Assembly: GCF_036013645.1 (NCBI RefSeq)
Contig: NZ_CP107869.1
Coordinates: 6,882,001 to 6,946,000 of the forward strand
Direction of reading: 5' to 3'
DNA length: 64,000 nt
Source of the DNA: Streptomyces sp. NBC_00490
GTDB lineage: Bacteria > Actinomycetota > Actinomycetes > Streptomycetales > Streptomycetaceae
Notes under the pieces: model-generated
The model's database searches: none
Told to the model about the DNA's origin: nothing
What the model saw: only the letters and a program-made list of their open reading frames with translations
Position numbers and translations under genes: made by a program
In this document: one piece after another, positions 51,430 through 63,950 of the stretch
How positions within the stretch are numbered: position 1 is the first letter of the stretch
How the letters are laid out: each line of letters opens with the position of its first letter

Positions 51430-53673
51430 GTGGGAGTGGAATTGTCAAACAGCGGTGAAATTCGCGGTGAGCAGGAATTCATCGACACCCTGTACGCGCG
51501 CGTGGACGCCCTGCGCGGTCACACCGAGGCCGGTGTCACCGACGCGCTCGCCCAGGGCAACACGCCCATGCAGGCCCGCCTGGAGCGGGACATCCTCGTC
51601 GCCGAGCGCTCGGGGCTGCTCGCCGCGCTCAACGCGGTGGACGGTTCGCTGTGCTTCGGCCGGATCGATCTGACGTCCGGCACCAGTCACCACGTCGGCC
51701 GGATCGGTCTGCGCAGGGACGACGCCGAGCGCACACCGATGCTGATCGACTGGCGGGCCGCCGTGGCCCGGCCGTTCTACCTGGCCACCGGCCACACCCC
51801 GATGGGGCTGCGGCGGCGCCGGCACATCACCACCGAGGGCCGTGAGGTCACCGCCCTGCACGACGAGATCCTCGATCTGGGCGACGCGACCCGCACCGGC
51901 CACGAGGACCCGACCGGCGACGCCGTCCTGCTGGCCGCGCTCGACGCCGCCCGCACCGGCCGGATGCACGACATCGTGCAGACCATCCAGGCCGAGCAGG
52001 ACGAGATCATCCGGGCACCGCACCGCGGGGTGCTGGTGGTCGAGGGCGGCCCCGGCACCGGCAAGACCGCCGTCGCCCTGCACCGGGCCGCGTATCTCCT
52101 GTACGAATACCGTGAGTTGCTGGCCAAGCGCGCCGTTCTGATCGTCGGCCCCAACCCCGCCTTCCTCGGCTACATCGGCGAGGTGCTGCCCTCGCTGGGC
52201 GAGACGGGCGTCCTCCTCGCGACGGTCGGAGAACTGTTCCCCGGCGTGAAGGCGAAGGCGACCGACACCCGCGAGGCGGCCGCGGTGAAGGGGAACGCCG
52301 CGATGGCGGACGTCCTCGCCGCAGCCGTCCGCGACTGGCAGTCACTGCCCGACCCGGTGATCGCGATCGAGCACGAGCGCGAGATCCTCATGCTCGACGA
52401 CGACCTCGTGCGGGTCGCCCGCGAGCGCACCCGCGAGGCCGGACTGCCGCACAACGTCGCCCGTGAGCACTTCGAGGGCCACATCCTCAACACGCTCACC
52501 GAGCTGTACGCCGAGCGCGTCGGCACCGACCCGTACGACGGCACGAACCTCCTCGACCCGAGCGATGTCACACAGATCCGCGACGAGATCGCCGAGAACC
52601 GTGAAGTGTGGGCGGCCATCGACCAGTTGTGGCCCCGCCTGACGCCACAGCGTCTGGTCGCGGACTTCCTCGCCGACCCGGTGGGCTACCTCCCCGACGA
52701 GGACGCGGCCGCGATCCGCCGCCCGGTGACCCGGGCCTGGACCGTGGCGGACGTACCCCTCCTCGACGAGGCGGCCGAACTGCTCGGCGTGGACGAACGG
52801 CTGGCGCGGGCCCGGGCCGAGCGCGAGCGGGAGACCCAGGTCGCCTACGCACAGGGCGTGCTGGACGTCTCCTACGCCTCCCGGACCTATGAGTTCGAGG
52901 ACATCGACGACGAGGAGTCCGAGGTGCTGTCCGCGCACGACATCATCGACGCCGAACGGTTCGCCGAGCGGCAGGAGGAGGACGACCACCGCAGCGCCGC
53001 CGAACGCGCGGCCGCCGACCGGACCTGGGCCTTCGGACACATCATCGTCGACGAGGCGCAGGAGCTGTCGCCGATGGCCTGGCGGCTGCTCATGCGACGC
53101 AGCCCGACCCGCTCGATGACCCTGGTCGGCGACCCCGCGCAGACCGCGGAGGCGGCGGGCGTCGGCTCCTGGCAGAAGATCCTCGAACCGTATGTCGAGG
53201 ACCGCTGGGACCACACCCGCCTGGGCGTCAACTACCGCACACCCGCCGAGATCATGGAGCTGGCGGCAGCCGTCGTACGGGCGGAGAACCCGGACTTCGA
53301 ACCGCCGAGCTCGATCCGTTCGACGGGGGTACGGCCCTGGGTCCGCGCCACCGACGACCTCCCCGGCGCCGTGGCCAAGGCGGTCGAGGAGCTGACCCCC
53401 GCCGAGGGCCGGCTCGCGGTCATCGCCCCGCGCCATCTGCACGCCAGGCTGGCGGCGCACCTGGACGGGGTGACGGCGGGCGCCGAACCCGACCTCACCC
53501 GGACCGTCGTCCTCCTCGACCCGCGGCAGTCCAAGGGCCTCGAATTCGACTCCGTGCTGGTGGTCGAGCCGGGGCTGTACGGCACGAGCGATCTGTACGT
53601 GGCCCTGACCCGCGCCACCCAGCGGCTGGGGGTGCTGCACACCGGGCGGCTGCCGAAGGCGCTGGCCGGTTAG
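51430..53673 (+). CDS. HelD-like superfamily 1 helicase
   Basis: A 747-residue SF1 helicase/ATPase of the HelD group, which binds RNA polymerase and removes it from DNA. The N-terminal coiled region (EQEFIDTLYARVDALRGHTE) and FGRIDLTSGTSHHVGRIGL precede Walker A (VEGGPGTGKTAVALHRAAYL). Then come IIVDEAQELSPMAWRLLMRR (Walker B), VGDPAQTAEAAG, GVNYRTPAEI and a C-terminal helicase half. The start is uncertain: GTG at 51430 gives the longest frame; GTG at 51436 and TTG at 51442 are near. No rifamycin-associated element is seen upstream. It is convergent with the lipoprotein gene. Confidence 0.88.
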   Translation: MGVELSNSGEIRGEQEFIDTLYARVDALRGHTEAGVTDALAQGNTPMQARLERDILVAERSGLLAALNAVDGSLCFGRIDLTSGTSHHVGRIGLRRDDAERTPMLIDWRAAVARPFYLATGHTPMGLRRRRHITTEGREVTALHDEILDLGDATRTGHEDPTGDAVLLAALDAARTGRMHDIVQTIQAEQDEIIRAPHRGVLVVEGGPGTGKTAVALHRAAYLLYEYRELLAKRAVLIVGPNPAFLGYIGEVLPSLGETGVLLATVGELFPGVKAKATDTREAAAVKGNAAMADVLAAAVRDWQSLPDPVIAIEHEREILMLDDDLVRVARERTREAGLPHNVAREHFEGHILNTLTELYAERVGTDPYDGTNLLDPSDVTQIRDEIAENREVWAAIDQLWPRLTPQRLVADFLADPVGYLPDEDAAAIRRPVTRAWTVADVPLLDEAAELLGVDERLARARAERERETQVAYAQGVLDVSYASRTYEFEDIDDEESEVLSAHDIIDAERFAERQEEDDHRSAAERAAADRTWAFGHIIVDEAQELSPMAWRLLMRRSPTRSMTLVGDPAQTAEAAGVGSWQKILEPYVEDRWDHTRLGVNYRTPAEIMELAAAVVRAENPDFEPPSSIRSTGVRPWVRATDDLPGAVAKAVEELTPAEGRLAVIAPRHLHARLAAHLDGVTAGAEPDLTRTVVLLDPRQSKGLEFDSVLVVEPGLYGTSDLYVALTRATQRLGVLHTGRLPKALAG

Positions 53674-54542
53674 GGCGAGGGTGCCTCGGTCGTCGTCGTG
53701 GAGTAGTTCGGGTGCAGCGAGGGGGCGAGGGGCTCCAGTGACGCGCACAGGGCGGTAGGGAAGGCCGGCTCCCTGTCCCGCACGTCCTGGCAGCCTCCCT
53801 CCGCGGTGCGGAAGAACGGCTTCCAGCCCGACTTCCCGGCCTTGAAGAACCAGCGGTCGCCCAGCCGCGAGGTGCAGGCCCCGTTCGTGGTGTCTCCGCA
53901 GACCGGACCCGTGCGCCAGGAGAAGTCCAGCACCAGCCACCTGCCGTCGCAGTGCTCCGCGTCCCGATAGGTGTGCGCGGGTACGCCGACCGCCTTCAGC
54001 GCCTGGTCGTACGAGGGGGCGGTGCAGCCGGTGGCCGCAGGGGTGCAGCCCAGGTCGCCGCAGAGCCGCAGCGCGGGCAGGTGGGCGCCCTCGGCGGTGA
54101 AGACGGCGCCGGGGTAGCCGACCACCAACTCGCGCTCTCCCAGGGGTTCGGGCAGCTTGACGCGGGCCCTCGCCGTGGTCGTCTTCGAGCAGCCGGAGCT
54201 CCGGTCCCCGGACGGCGAGACGAAGGTGACCTGGACCGGCACGGTGTTCCCGACGGGCTCGGTGAGTTTCGCCTCGAGGTCGCGCACACACGGGTTCGGG
54301 CCGCTGGGCACCTCCACGGTGATGGTCACCGTGCGCCGGTCAGCGCCGATCTCGGCGCCGTTGATCTGGGTGCGCGTGGGCGCCGACAGCGTCCACCGGA
54401 GCGCGGTGGCCGCCGGGGACGCAGCGTCCGACGGCGAGGTCCCGCGGCCGGCCGCCTCGGTTCCGCACGCACCGAGCAGCAGTACGGCGACAGCGCAGAG
54501 CAGGACGGCCAGGGCCGCCCCGCGTGTGCTTCCGGATCGCAT
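53670..54542 (-). CDS. Lipoprotein of unknown function
   Basis: A 290-residue exported protein with lipobox LLLGAC (cysteine at 26). A Thr/Ser/Ala-rich linker leads to a beta-rich part (TVTITVEVPSGPNPCVRDLE) and a C-terminal part with many cysteines (LCGDLGCTPAATGCTAPSYD, GPVCGDTTNGACTSRLGDRW). About ten cysteines in the mature part suggest disulfides. I do not recognise a family. Its stop overlaps that of the helicase gene by a few bases on the opposite strand. Confidence 0.8.
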   Translation of the reverse strand: MRSGSTRGAALAVLLCAVAVLLLGACGTEAAGRGTSPSDAASPAATALRWTLSAPTRTQINGAEIGADRRTVTITVEVPSGPNPCVRDLEAKLTEPVGNTVPVQVTFVSPSGDRSSGCSKTTTARARVKLPEPLGERELVVGYPGAVFTAEGAHLPALRLCGDLGCTPAATGCTAPSYDQALKAVGVPAHTYRDAEHCDGRWLVLDFSWRTGPVCGDTTNGACTSRLGDRWFFKAGKSGWKPFFRTAEGGCQDVRDREPAFPTALCASLEPLAPSLHPNYSTTTTEAPSP

Positions 54543-54606
54543 GGGCCCGCAACTCCCCGTGGACGCCGACGTGGACCCGGACCACTCTACGGAGCGGCGC
54601 TCCCGG

Positions 54607-56985
54607 CTACTCGGGCCGTAGCCACACCGTGGCCAGCGGCGGCAGCGAGAGCGTGATGCTGGCCGGACGGCCGTGCCAGGCGGTCGCCTCCGGCTTGATG
54701 ACGTCCGGGTTGGTCACGTCTCCGCCGCCGTACTTGCCGACGTCGGTGTTGAGGGTCTCGTGCCAGGCGGGGACGGAGTCGGGCACGCCGAGGCGGTAGT
54801 CGTGGCGGACGACGGGGGAGAAGTTGGAGACGGCGAGGAGGGGGTTTCCTTCGGCGTCCAGGCGCAGGAAGGCGAAGACGTTGTCCTCGGAGGCGTCTCC
54901 CACGATCCACTCGAAGCCGTCGGGGCTCGTGTCCAGCTGCCACAGGGCCGGGGTGTGGCGGTAGACGATGTTGAGGTCGCGGACCAGGTCCCGGACCCCG
55001 CGGTGGTCCGCTTCCGCGCCGTAGCCGGGGTCGAGGAGCCACCAGTCCGGGCCGTGCGCCTCGGACCACTCGGCGCCCTGGGCGAACTCCTGGCCCATGA
55101 AGAGGAGTTGTTTGCCGGGGTGGGCCCACATGAAGGCGAGGTAGGCGCGGTCGGTGGCGCGCTGCTGCCACCAGTCGCCGGGCATCTTCGACACCAGGGA
55201 GCGTTTGCCGTGGACGACCTCGTCGTGGGAGATCGGCAGGACGTAGTTCTCGCTGTAGGCGTACACCATGGAGAAGGTCATCTCGTGGTGGTGGTACTTG
55301 CGGTGCACCGGCTCGTGCTGGACGTAGCCCAGGGAGTCGTGCATCCAGCCCATGTTCCACTTCAGACCGAAGCCCAGACCACCGAAGCCGCCGGGGCCGA
55401 TGTGGTGGGTGGCACGGGTGACGCCGTCCCAGGCCGTCGACTCCTCGGCGATGGTCACCACGCCCGGCACCCGCCGGTAGACCGTGGCGTTCATCTCCTG
55501 GAGGAACGCCACCGCGTCCAGGTTCTCCCGGCCGCCGTGCTCGTTCGGCACCCACTGGCCGGGCTCGCGCGAGTAGTCGAGGTAGAGCATCGAGGCGACC
55601 GCGTCCACCCGCAGCCCGTCGATGTGGAACTCCTCGCACCAGTACACGGCGTTGGCGACCAGGAAGTTGCGCACCTCACGGCGGCCGAAGTCGAACTCCA
55701 GGGTGCCCCAGTCGGGATGCGCGGAGCGGAGCGGGTCCTCGTGCTCGTACAGGGGCCGCCCGTCGAACTCGGCCAGCGCCCAGTCGTCGCGCGGGAAGTG
55801 GGCCGGCACCCAGTCCATCAGCACGCCGATGCCCGCCTGGTGGAAGGCGTCCACCAGGTACTTGAAGTCGTCGGGCGTGCCCAGCCGGGCCGTCGGGGCG
55901 TAGAAGCCGGTGACCTGATAGCCCCAGGAGCCGCCGAAGGGATGCTCGGCGACCGGCATGAGCTCGACATGGGTGAAACCGAGGTCCTTGACGTACGCCG
56001 GGAGCTGCTCGGCGAGTTGACGGTACGTCAGTCCCGGTCGCCAGGACGCCAGATGGACCTCGTACACCGAGAACGGAGCCTCGTGCGCCGGGGTGTCCGC
56101 GCGCCCCTCCAGCCACACGTCGTCGTGCCACTCGTGATGCGAGGCGTGCACGATCGACGAGGTGTTGGGCGGGACCTCGGTCCTGCGGGCCATCGGGTCG
56201 GCCCGCAGGGTCTTCGAACCGTCCTGCCGGGTGATCGCGAACTTGTACAGCTCGCCCTCGCCGACGCCGGGCACGAACAGCTCCCAGATACCGGTCGAAC
56301 CGAGGGAGCGCATCGGATACCCCGTGCCGTCCCAGAAGTTGAAGGTGCCGGCCACACTCACCCCGCGCGCGTTCGGCGCCCACACCGTGAAGCGGGTGCC
56401 GGTCACGCCCTGGTGGGTCATCGGCTCGGCGCCGAGCGCCCGCCACAGCTGCTCGTGCCGGCCCTCGCCGATCAGATGCAGGTCCAGATCGCCCAGCGCG
56501 GGCAGGAAACGGTACGCGTCCTCCGTCTCCTGGACGCTGCCCTCGTACGTCACGAGCAGCCGGTAGGCGGGGACCTCCTGCAGCGGCACGAGGCCCGAGA
56601 AGAACCCGTCGCCGTCGTCGTGCAGCTCCGCCCGCAGGGTTCCGGCGAGGACCGTGACGGAGAGCGCGTACGGCTTGAAGACGCGGAAGGCTATGCCGCC
56701 GGGTATCGGATGGGCGCCCAGGACGCCGTGCGGGTCGTGGTGGGTGGCGGAGAGCAGACGGTCGCGGTCGTGGGCGTCGAGGGCGGGAGAGGCGGCCGGC
56801 ACGACGGGCTCGGGCCGCGCCGGCGCCTTCTCGGCGGGCGCCTTCTTCGCCGTGGCCTTCTGGGCGGCGGCCTTCTTCACCGCCGGAGTCTCCTTCGCGG
56901 CGGCCTTCTTGGTGACCGCCTTCTCCGCGGCCTTCTTGACCGACTTCTTCGGATCCGAATCGCTGGACGGGGGGCGCGGGGTCAC
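54607..56985 (-). CDS. glgB: 1,4-alpha-glucan branching enzyme
   Basis: A 792-residue GH13_9 enzyme that makes alpha-1,6 branches in alpha-glucan. Two N-terminal beta domains (about 70-280) precede the catalytic barrel: nucleophile Asp near 460 in [18 protein letters not shown], Glu near 513 in [13 protein letters not shown] and HD near 585 in [14 protein letters not shown]. Residues 11-57 are unusual, Lys/Ala/Pro-rich repeats like the tail of histone H1 ([20 protein letters not shown]). It is the last gene of the set glgE-treS-maltokinase-glgB on the minus strand. Confidence 0.95.
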   Translation of the reverse strand: MTPRPPSSDSDPKKSVKKAAEKAVTKKAAAKETPAVKKAAAQKATAKKAPAEKAPARPEPVVPAASPALDAHDRDRLLSATHHDPHGVLGAHPIPGGIAFRVFKPYALSVTVLAGTLRAELHDDGDGFFSGLVPLQEVPAYRLLVTYEGSVQETEDAYRFLPALGDLDLHLIGEGRHEQLWRALGAEPMTHQGVTGTRFTVWAPNARGVSVAGTFNFWDGTGYPMRSLGSTGIWELFVPGVGEGELYKFAITRQDGSKTLRADPMARRTEVPPNTSSIVHASHHEWHDDVWLEGRADTPAHEAPFSVYEVHLASWRPGLTYRQLAEQLPAYVKDLGFTHVELMPVAEHPFGGSWGYQVTGFYAPTARLGTPDDFKYLVDAFHQAGIGVLMDWVPAHFPRDDWALAEFDGRPLYEHEDPLRSAHPDWGTLEFDFGRREVRNFLVANAVYWCEEFHIDGLRVDAVASMLYLDYSREPGQWVPNEHGGRENLDAVAFLQEMNATVYRRVPGVVTIAEESTAWDGVTRATHHIGPGGFGGLGFGLKWNMGWMHDSLGYVQHEPVHRKYHHHEMTFSMVYAYSENYVLPISHDEVVHGKRSLVSKMPGDWWQQRATDRAYLAFMWAHPGKQLLFMGQEFAQGAEWSEAHGPDWWLLDPGYGAEADHRGVRDLVRDLNIVYRHTPALWQLDTSPDGFEWIVGDASEDNVFAFLRLDAEGNPLLAVSNFSPVVRHDYRLGVPDSVPAWHETLNTDVGKYGGGDVTNPDVIKPEATAWHGRPASITLSLPPLATVWLRPE

Positions 56986-57011
56986 GGGTGGAGCCTCCTC
57001 GGCTGTGCGGG

Positions 57012-58382
57012 TCAGATCAGATCGGATGTGGCGTACCGCTCGATCGCGGCCATCGGCACCGGCAGCCAGTCGGGGCGGTGGCGGGCCTCGTAGACGACCT
57101 CGTAGATCGCCTTGTCCGTCTCGTAGGCCCGCAGCAGCACGGGATCGGTACGCGGATCGGCGCCGGCGACCTCGGCGTACCCGGAGCAGTACGCGGCCCG
57201 GCAGGCGTGGGCCCAGCCCGGCATCGGGGGATCGGCCGAGAGGGCGGCGTAGTCGAAGGAGCGGAGCATGCCCGCCACGTCCCGCGCCGGCGGCTGTGGC
57301 ATCCGCCGCTCGGCCAGCGGCTTCGACGGCTCACCCTCGAAGTCGATCAGCGACCACTGCCCGGCGGGCGAGCGCAGACACTGGCCCAGATGCAGATCGC
57401 CGTGCACGCGCTGCGCGGTCCAGGTACGGCCCTCCGCGGCCAGGTCGGCCAGCGCGGTGAACGCCGAGTGCAGCCCGGGGGCGTACGGGCGCAGCGAGGG
57501 CACCGCCTGCACGGCCGCCTCCAGGCGCTCGGTCATGCCGTCGACCAGCGGTTGCAGCTGGGCCGCGCCCAGGGTCACCGAGGGCAGCGCCCGGGCCAGC
57601 GCGGTGTGCACCTCGGCGGTGGCCCGCCCCAGCGCGCGCGCCTCCGCAGTGAAGTCCTCCCCCTTGGCCAGCTCGCGCAGCGCCAGCTCCCAGCCGTCCG
57701 CCGCGCCCTGGACGAAGGGCTGGAGCACACCGAGGACGGACGACTCCCCGTCGAGCTCGGCGTGCAGCCACGCCGTCGGCGCCGGTACCCGTGGGCAGCC
57801 TTCGCGGGCCAGCGCCAGCGGGAGCTCCAGGTCGGGGTTGACGCCGGGCACGACCCGGCGGAGCAGCTTGAGAATGAACGTATCTCCGTAGATCACCGAC
57901 GAGTTCGACTGCTCGGCGGTCACCATGCGGGGCACCAGACCGGACCGGATCTCCTGGTCCGGGTCCCGTTCGAAGCGCAGCCCGCCGATGCGGGCCTGGG
58001 CGCGCAGCGCCTCCAGGAGCACCTCGGCGGGCCGGGTGTCGTACAGGGCCTCGTACACCGTGCGTCCGGCGAGCGGGCCCTCTTCCATGTGACCGATCAG
58101 CGCGGGCGCCAGATGGGGTGGCAGCGCCTCGCGCACGCCTATGAGGAGCTGGTAGCAGTCGCCCGAGGTCATGGGCTGATGGGCCCGCACCAACAGGTGG
58201 TACAGGCCCAGCCTGCCCTCGACGGGGAGCAGCTCGGTCGCCGCGACCAGCGAGAATCCGGTGACCGGACGGCCCTTGCCCGCGAACCACCGCTGCCGTG
58301 GCAGCCACTCCCGCAGCAGTGGATCAAGAGACGCAAGGAGGGCGGGACTCGTCGTGGCAGTACGGATGACGGCTTCCGACAT
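57012..58382 (-). CDS. mak: Maltokinase
   Basis: A 456-residue kinase that phosphorylates maltose at C1 with ATP to give maltose 1-phosphate, the GlgE substrate. The kinase-like core has [12 protein letters not shown] (catalytic loop) and [17 protein letters not shown] (metal-binding Asp), with the N-terminal cap [18 protein letters not shown] found in Mak/Pep2 proteins. It lies between treS and glgB with short gaps. In S. coelicolor literature such genes are called pep2. Cytosolic. Confidence 0.92.
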   Translation of the reverse strand: MSEAVIRTATTSPALLASLDPLLREWLPRQRWFAGKGRPVTGFSLVAATELLPVEGRLGLYHLLVRAHQPMTSGDCYQLLIGVREALPPHLAPALIGHMEEGPLAGRTVYEALYDTRPAEVLLEALRAQARIGGLRFERDPDQEIRSGLVPRMVTAEQSNSSVIYGDTFILKLLRRVVPGVNPDLELPLALAREGCPRVPAPTAWLHAELDGESSVLGVLQPFVQGAADGWELALRELAKGEDFTAEARALGRATAEVHTALARALPSVTLGAAQLQPLVDGMTERLEAAVQAVPSLRPYAPGLHSAFTALADLAAEGRTWTAQRVHGDLHLGQCLRSPAGQWSLIDFEGEPSKPLAERRMPQPPARDVAGMLRSFDYAALSADPPMPGWAHACRAAYCSGYAEVAGADPRTDPVLLRAYETDKAIYEVVYEARHRPDWLPVPMAAIERYATSDLI

Positions 58383-58467
58383 GGCGTCGCGTCCTTTCCC
58401 CGGGGTGGGCGGGGTGTTACTGATGCGTGCCCCGGGCGGGACGGGGGAAACCGCCCCGCCCGGGCTT

Positions 58468-60164
<1,697 letters not shown>

Positions 60165-60168
<4 letters not shown>

Positions 60169-62249
60169 ATTGTGGGTGACCCTCCGGTCTGCGGGGTGGA
60201 CGGTCGCAGGACGGTCAGGATGTGCGCGGGGCGAGTGCCCGGTTCGAGGCGCACATAGTTCGCCCTGCCCCAGTGATAGGTCTCGCCGGTGAGCTCGTCG
60301 CGCACCGGCACCGACTCGTGCCATTCCAGGCCGAGTTGCGGCATGTCCAACGAGACCGTGGCCTCCTGGGTGTGGTGAGGGTCGAGGTTGACGACCACCA
60401 GAACCGTGTTCGAGCCGCTCTGCTTCGAGTACGCGATGACCGCTTCCTGGTCCGCGTGGTGGAAGTGGAGATCGCGCAACTGGCGCAGTGCGGGGCTCGC
60501 CCGCCTGATCCGGTTCAGCTGGGTGATCAGGGGGGTGATGCTGTCGGCGGTGTCCCAGTCACGGTGGCGGAGCTGGTACTTCTCGGAGTCGAGGTACTCC
60601 TCGCTGCCCTCGCGCAGGGGGGTGTTCTCGCACAGTTCGTAGCCGCTGTAGATCCCCCAGGTGGGGGAGAGGGTCGCGGCCAGCACCGCCCGGATCTCGA
60701 AGGCGGGCCGGCCGCCCTGCTGGAGATAGGCGTGCAGGATGTCGGGGGTGTTGGCGAAGAAGTTGGGCCGCATATAGGCGGCCGCCTCACCCGACAGCTC
60801 GGTCAGGTACTCGGTGAGTTCTTCCTTGGTGTTGCGCCAGGTGAAGTACGTGTACGACTGCTGGAACCCGATCTGGGCCAGGGTGTGCATCATCGCCGGC
60901 CGGGTGAACGCCTCGGCCAGGAAGATCACGTCCGGGTCGGCGGCGTTGATCTCCGCGATCACCCGCTCCCAGAAGACCACCGGCTTGGTGTGCGGGTTGT
61001 CGACCCTGAAGATCCGCACCCCGTGCTCCATCCAGAACCGCAGCACCCGCAGCGTCTCCGCGACCAGACCGTCCATGTCGGCGTCGAAGGCGATCGGGTA
61101 GATGTCCTGGTACTTCTTCGGCGGGTTCTCCGCATAGGCGATGGTGCCGTCGGGGCGGTGATGGAACCACTCCGGATGCTTGTGCACCCAGGGATGATCC
61201 GGCGAACACTGCAGCGCGAAGTCCAGCGCGATCTCCAGATGGTGCTCGCGGGCCCGGGCCACGAACCAGTCGAAGTCCTCGATCGTCCCCAGGTCGGGGT
61301 GGACGGCGTCGTGGCCGCCCTCCGGGGAGCCGATCGCCCACGGCACGCCCACGTCCTCGGCGGTGGCGGACAGGGTGTTGTTGGGGCCCTTGCGGAAGGT
61401 CGACCCGATCGGATGGACCGGCGGCAGATACACCACGTCGAACCCCATCGCCGCGATCGCCCCCAGCCGCCGCGCGGCCGTGCGGAAGGTACCGTGCGGA
61501 CGCTGCGGCGTGCCCTCGGAGCGCGGGAAGAACTCGTACCAGGCCCCGTACAGCGCCCGCTCCCGCTCCACCAGCAGCGGCAGCACCTCGGAAACCGTCA
61601 CCAGCTCGCGCAGCGGATACCGCGCCAGCACCGCGTCCACCTCCGGCGTCAACGCCCCCGCCAGCCGCGCCGCGGCCGGGCGGGTCTCGTCGCGGAGGGC
61701 CGCCACGGCGGCGCGGATCACCTTGCGCAGGCCCTCGCCCTTGGGAACGCCGTCGGCGGCCCGCTCGTACAGGCGCGCGCCGTCCTCCAGGACGAGGTCG
61801 GTGTCCATGCCCGCCGGGATCTTGATCTGGGCGTGGTGGCGCCAGGTGCTGATCGGATCGCCCCAGGCCTCGACGTGGAACGTCCAGTGGCCGGGTTCAC
61901 CGGCCGTGACCTCGGCGCCCCAGCGATCGGTGCCGGGGACCAGTTCACGCATCGGGGTCCAGGGGCCCGGGCGCCCTTCGGGGTCTTTCAGTACGACGTT
62001 GGCGGCGACCGCGTCATGGCCTTCGCGGAACACGGTGGCCGAGATCTCGAACGTCTCGCCGGTGACCGCCTTCGCGGGCCGGCGTCCGCGCTGGACGATC
62101 GGACGGACGTCGAGGACGGGTATGCGCCCGATGCCGTCGCCGACGGAGGGTGGCTCCGGAGGCGGTGGCTGGATGGCTGCCGAGTGGTGCTCGGGGGGTG
62201 ACTCGGTACCGGCCGTCGGGGGTGCTGACGAGTGGTGCGTGGCGGGCAT
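60165..62249 (-). CDS. glgE: Alpha-1,4-glucan:maltose-1-phosphate maltosyltransferase
   Basis: A 694-residue GH13_3 enzyme extending alpha-glucan with maltosyl units from maltose 1-phosphate. An N-terminal Pro-rich tail (1-45) precedes the first beta domain (about 50-160). The barrel has [37 protein letters not shown] (nucleophile Asp) and [15 protein letters not shown] (acid Glu). ATG at 62249 follows AGGAG with good spacing; a TTG at 62270 is unlikely. It leads the operon with treS, maltokinase and glgB. Confidence 0.94.
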
Positions 62250-62409
62250 GACCGCTCCTGTCCGCGTCAACGTGGGTGGGCGGATGGCTGTGGGGAGGTG
62301 GGTCCTGCGTGGTGTTGCTGGGGGTTGTACCGGAGGAGCCTTCCCACCCTATTCGGGTGAGCAATCCGGCACTTTGTTAACTACTCACGCGTATGTCTAC
62401 ACACAAGAC

Positions 62410-62436
62410 CGGCCCCGTTCGAGACGAACGGGGCCG
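62410..62436 (-). terminator. Terminator of the subtilisin gene
   Basis: A perfect 12-bp stem around CGGCCCCGTTCG with a three-base AGA loop lies 18 bases after the stop of the minus-strand protease gene. A T-containing stretch follows on that strand. Confidence 0.75.
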
Positions 62437-62453
62437 AATCCTGCACACTGTCG

Positions 62454-63656
62454 CTACGGGGCCGGAACCTGCAGCAGTTTGTTCGGCGAGGCAAGCCCTC
62501 GGCCGGAGATTTTTCCGGAAACCGCCTGCGCGACCAGCGCCTTGGACACCTGTGCGGGTGTAGCCCTGGGATGGTCGGCCAGATAGAGCGCGGCCGTGCC
62601 CGCCGCGTGCGGCGACGCCATCGACGTACCCGAGAAGGTGGCCTTGGCGGTGTCGGCCTTGTGGGATGCCGAGGTGATCGCGACGCCCGGGGCGAAGAGG
62701 TCGAGGGCGGCGCCGAAGTTGGAGAAGTCCGCCCGCGCGTCCTTCTTGTCGCTCGCGCCGACCGTGATCGCCTGCCGGACGTTCGCGGGCGAGTAGAGGC
62801 TCGCCGGCAGCGCGTCGTTGCCCGCCGCGACCGTGTACGTGACACCCGACTTGATCGAGTTGCGTACGGCGGCGTCGAGTTGGGCGTTGCGGTAGCCGCC
62901 GAGGCTGACGTTGGCGACGGCGGGCTTCCTCGCGTGCTTGGTCACCCAGTCGATACCCGCGATGACCTGGGCGGTCGTGCCCGAACCGGCGTTGTCGAGG
63001 ACACGGACGGCGACGACCTCGGCCCGCTTGGCGACGCCGTACCTGGTGCCCGCGACGGTGCCGGCGACATGGGTGCCGTGGCCGTTCCCGTCGCTCGCGG
63101 TCCGGTCGCCGTCGACGAAGTCCCAGCCGTAACGGGCGCGTCCGGCGAAGTCCTTGTGCGAGACGCGGATGCCGGTGTCGATCACGTACACCGTCGCTCC
63201 GGCGCCCGCGGACTCGGGCCAGGTGTAGCTCTTGTCCAGCGGCAGATTCTTCTGGTCGACGCGGTCCAGCCCCCAGGACGGCGGGTTCTGCCGGCTGCGC
63301 TCCAGGGTCACACGGGTGTCCTGGGTGACCGACGCGACGCGGGAGTCGGCGGCGAGGAACCTGGCCTGTCTCTCGTCGGCCTCGACCGCGTAGCCGTTGA
63401 GGACCGTGCCGTAGGTATGGCTTATTTTCGCCCCGTACATCTCGGCGACACGTCTTCCCGCCGACGACGGAGCCTTCGTTCCCCCCTTGAGAGTCACCAG
63501 GTAGCTTCCCCCGACGGAACCGGGGGTCCCGGCGCCGAGTATCTTCCCCTCCGGCGCGGCGTGCGCGGGCAGGGTGATGGCCGAAAGCGCGGCGGCACAG
63601 GTCACCGCGGTCAGGCCCCCCGCCCAGCGCAGACGCCATGTGCGCGTCCGTGCCAT
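62454..63656 (-). CDS. Secreted subtilisin-like serine protease (S8)
   Basis: A 400-residue exported protease. The signal peptide (TWRLRWAGGLTAVTCAAALS, cleaved near AHA-AP) is followed by an inhibitor I9-type propeptide (about 35-120; YLVTLKGGTKAPSSAG). The S8 catalytic domain has Asp in VYVIDTGIRVSHKDF, His in DGNGHGTHVAGTVAGT, oxyanion Asn in TVAAGND and Ser in FSGTSMASPHAAGTAALY. There is no C-terminal extra domain. ATG at 63656 has GAGGAGGGG about a dozen bases before. Proteinase K-like group; likely extracellular protein degradation. Confidence 0.93.
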   Translation of the reverse strand: MARTRTWRLRWAGGLTAVTCAAALSAITLPAHAAPEGKILGAGTPGSVGGSYLVTLKGGTKAPSSAGRRVAEMYGAKISHTYGTVLNGYAVEADERQARFLAADSRVASVTQDTRVTLERSRQNPPSWGLDRVDQKNLPLDKSYTWPESAGAGATVYVIDTGIRVSHKDFAGRARYGWDFVDGDRTASDGNGHGTHVAGTVAGTRYGVAKRAEVVAVRVLDNAGSGTTAQVIAGIDWVTKHARKPAVANVSLGGYRNAQLDAAVRNSIKSGVTYTVAAGNDALPASLYSPANVRQAITVGASDKKDARADFSNFGAALDLFAPGVAITSASHKADTAKATFSGTSMASPHAAGTAALYLADHPRATPAQVSKALVAQAVSGKISGRGLASPNKLLQVPAP

Positions 63657-63950
63657 GGTGTGAGTTCCCCTCCTCGACTCGGCGTACGACGGCCGTGGTG
63701 CACCGGGAGCCGACCGGCGTGGCCGATACGCCACCCGCAGCCTCTCGTGGGGTGCGAAGCCGCCACAAGCACGCCTATGGGGGCGGAATCGGCCATACCG
63801 TCCATGGGGGGCGCGTGAAGGTTGCGGCGTTTTCCGGTCTGTCTGCTTCTGCCGCACCGTGGTTACGAGGGCCGCCGCCCTATACCGTCGACGGTGACGA
63901 CGGGGCGCACAGCGCGGTGCGTCCCCCTCCGCACGTCGTACGAGGTGGCA
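63657..63950. promoter_or_regulatory. Divergent promoter region of protease and glgP
   Basis: About 290 bases between the protease gene and the start of glgP, with no gene. CCTATACC around 63878 could be a -10 for glgP, but no convincing -35 is visible. Confidence 0.35.
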
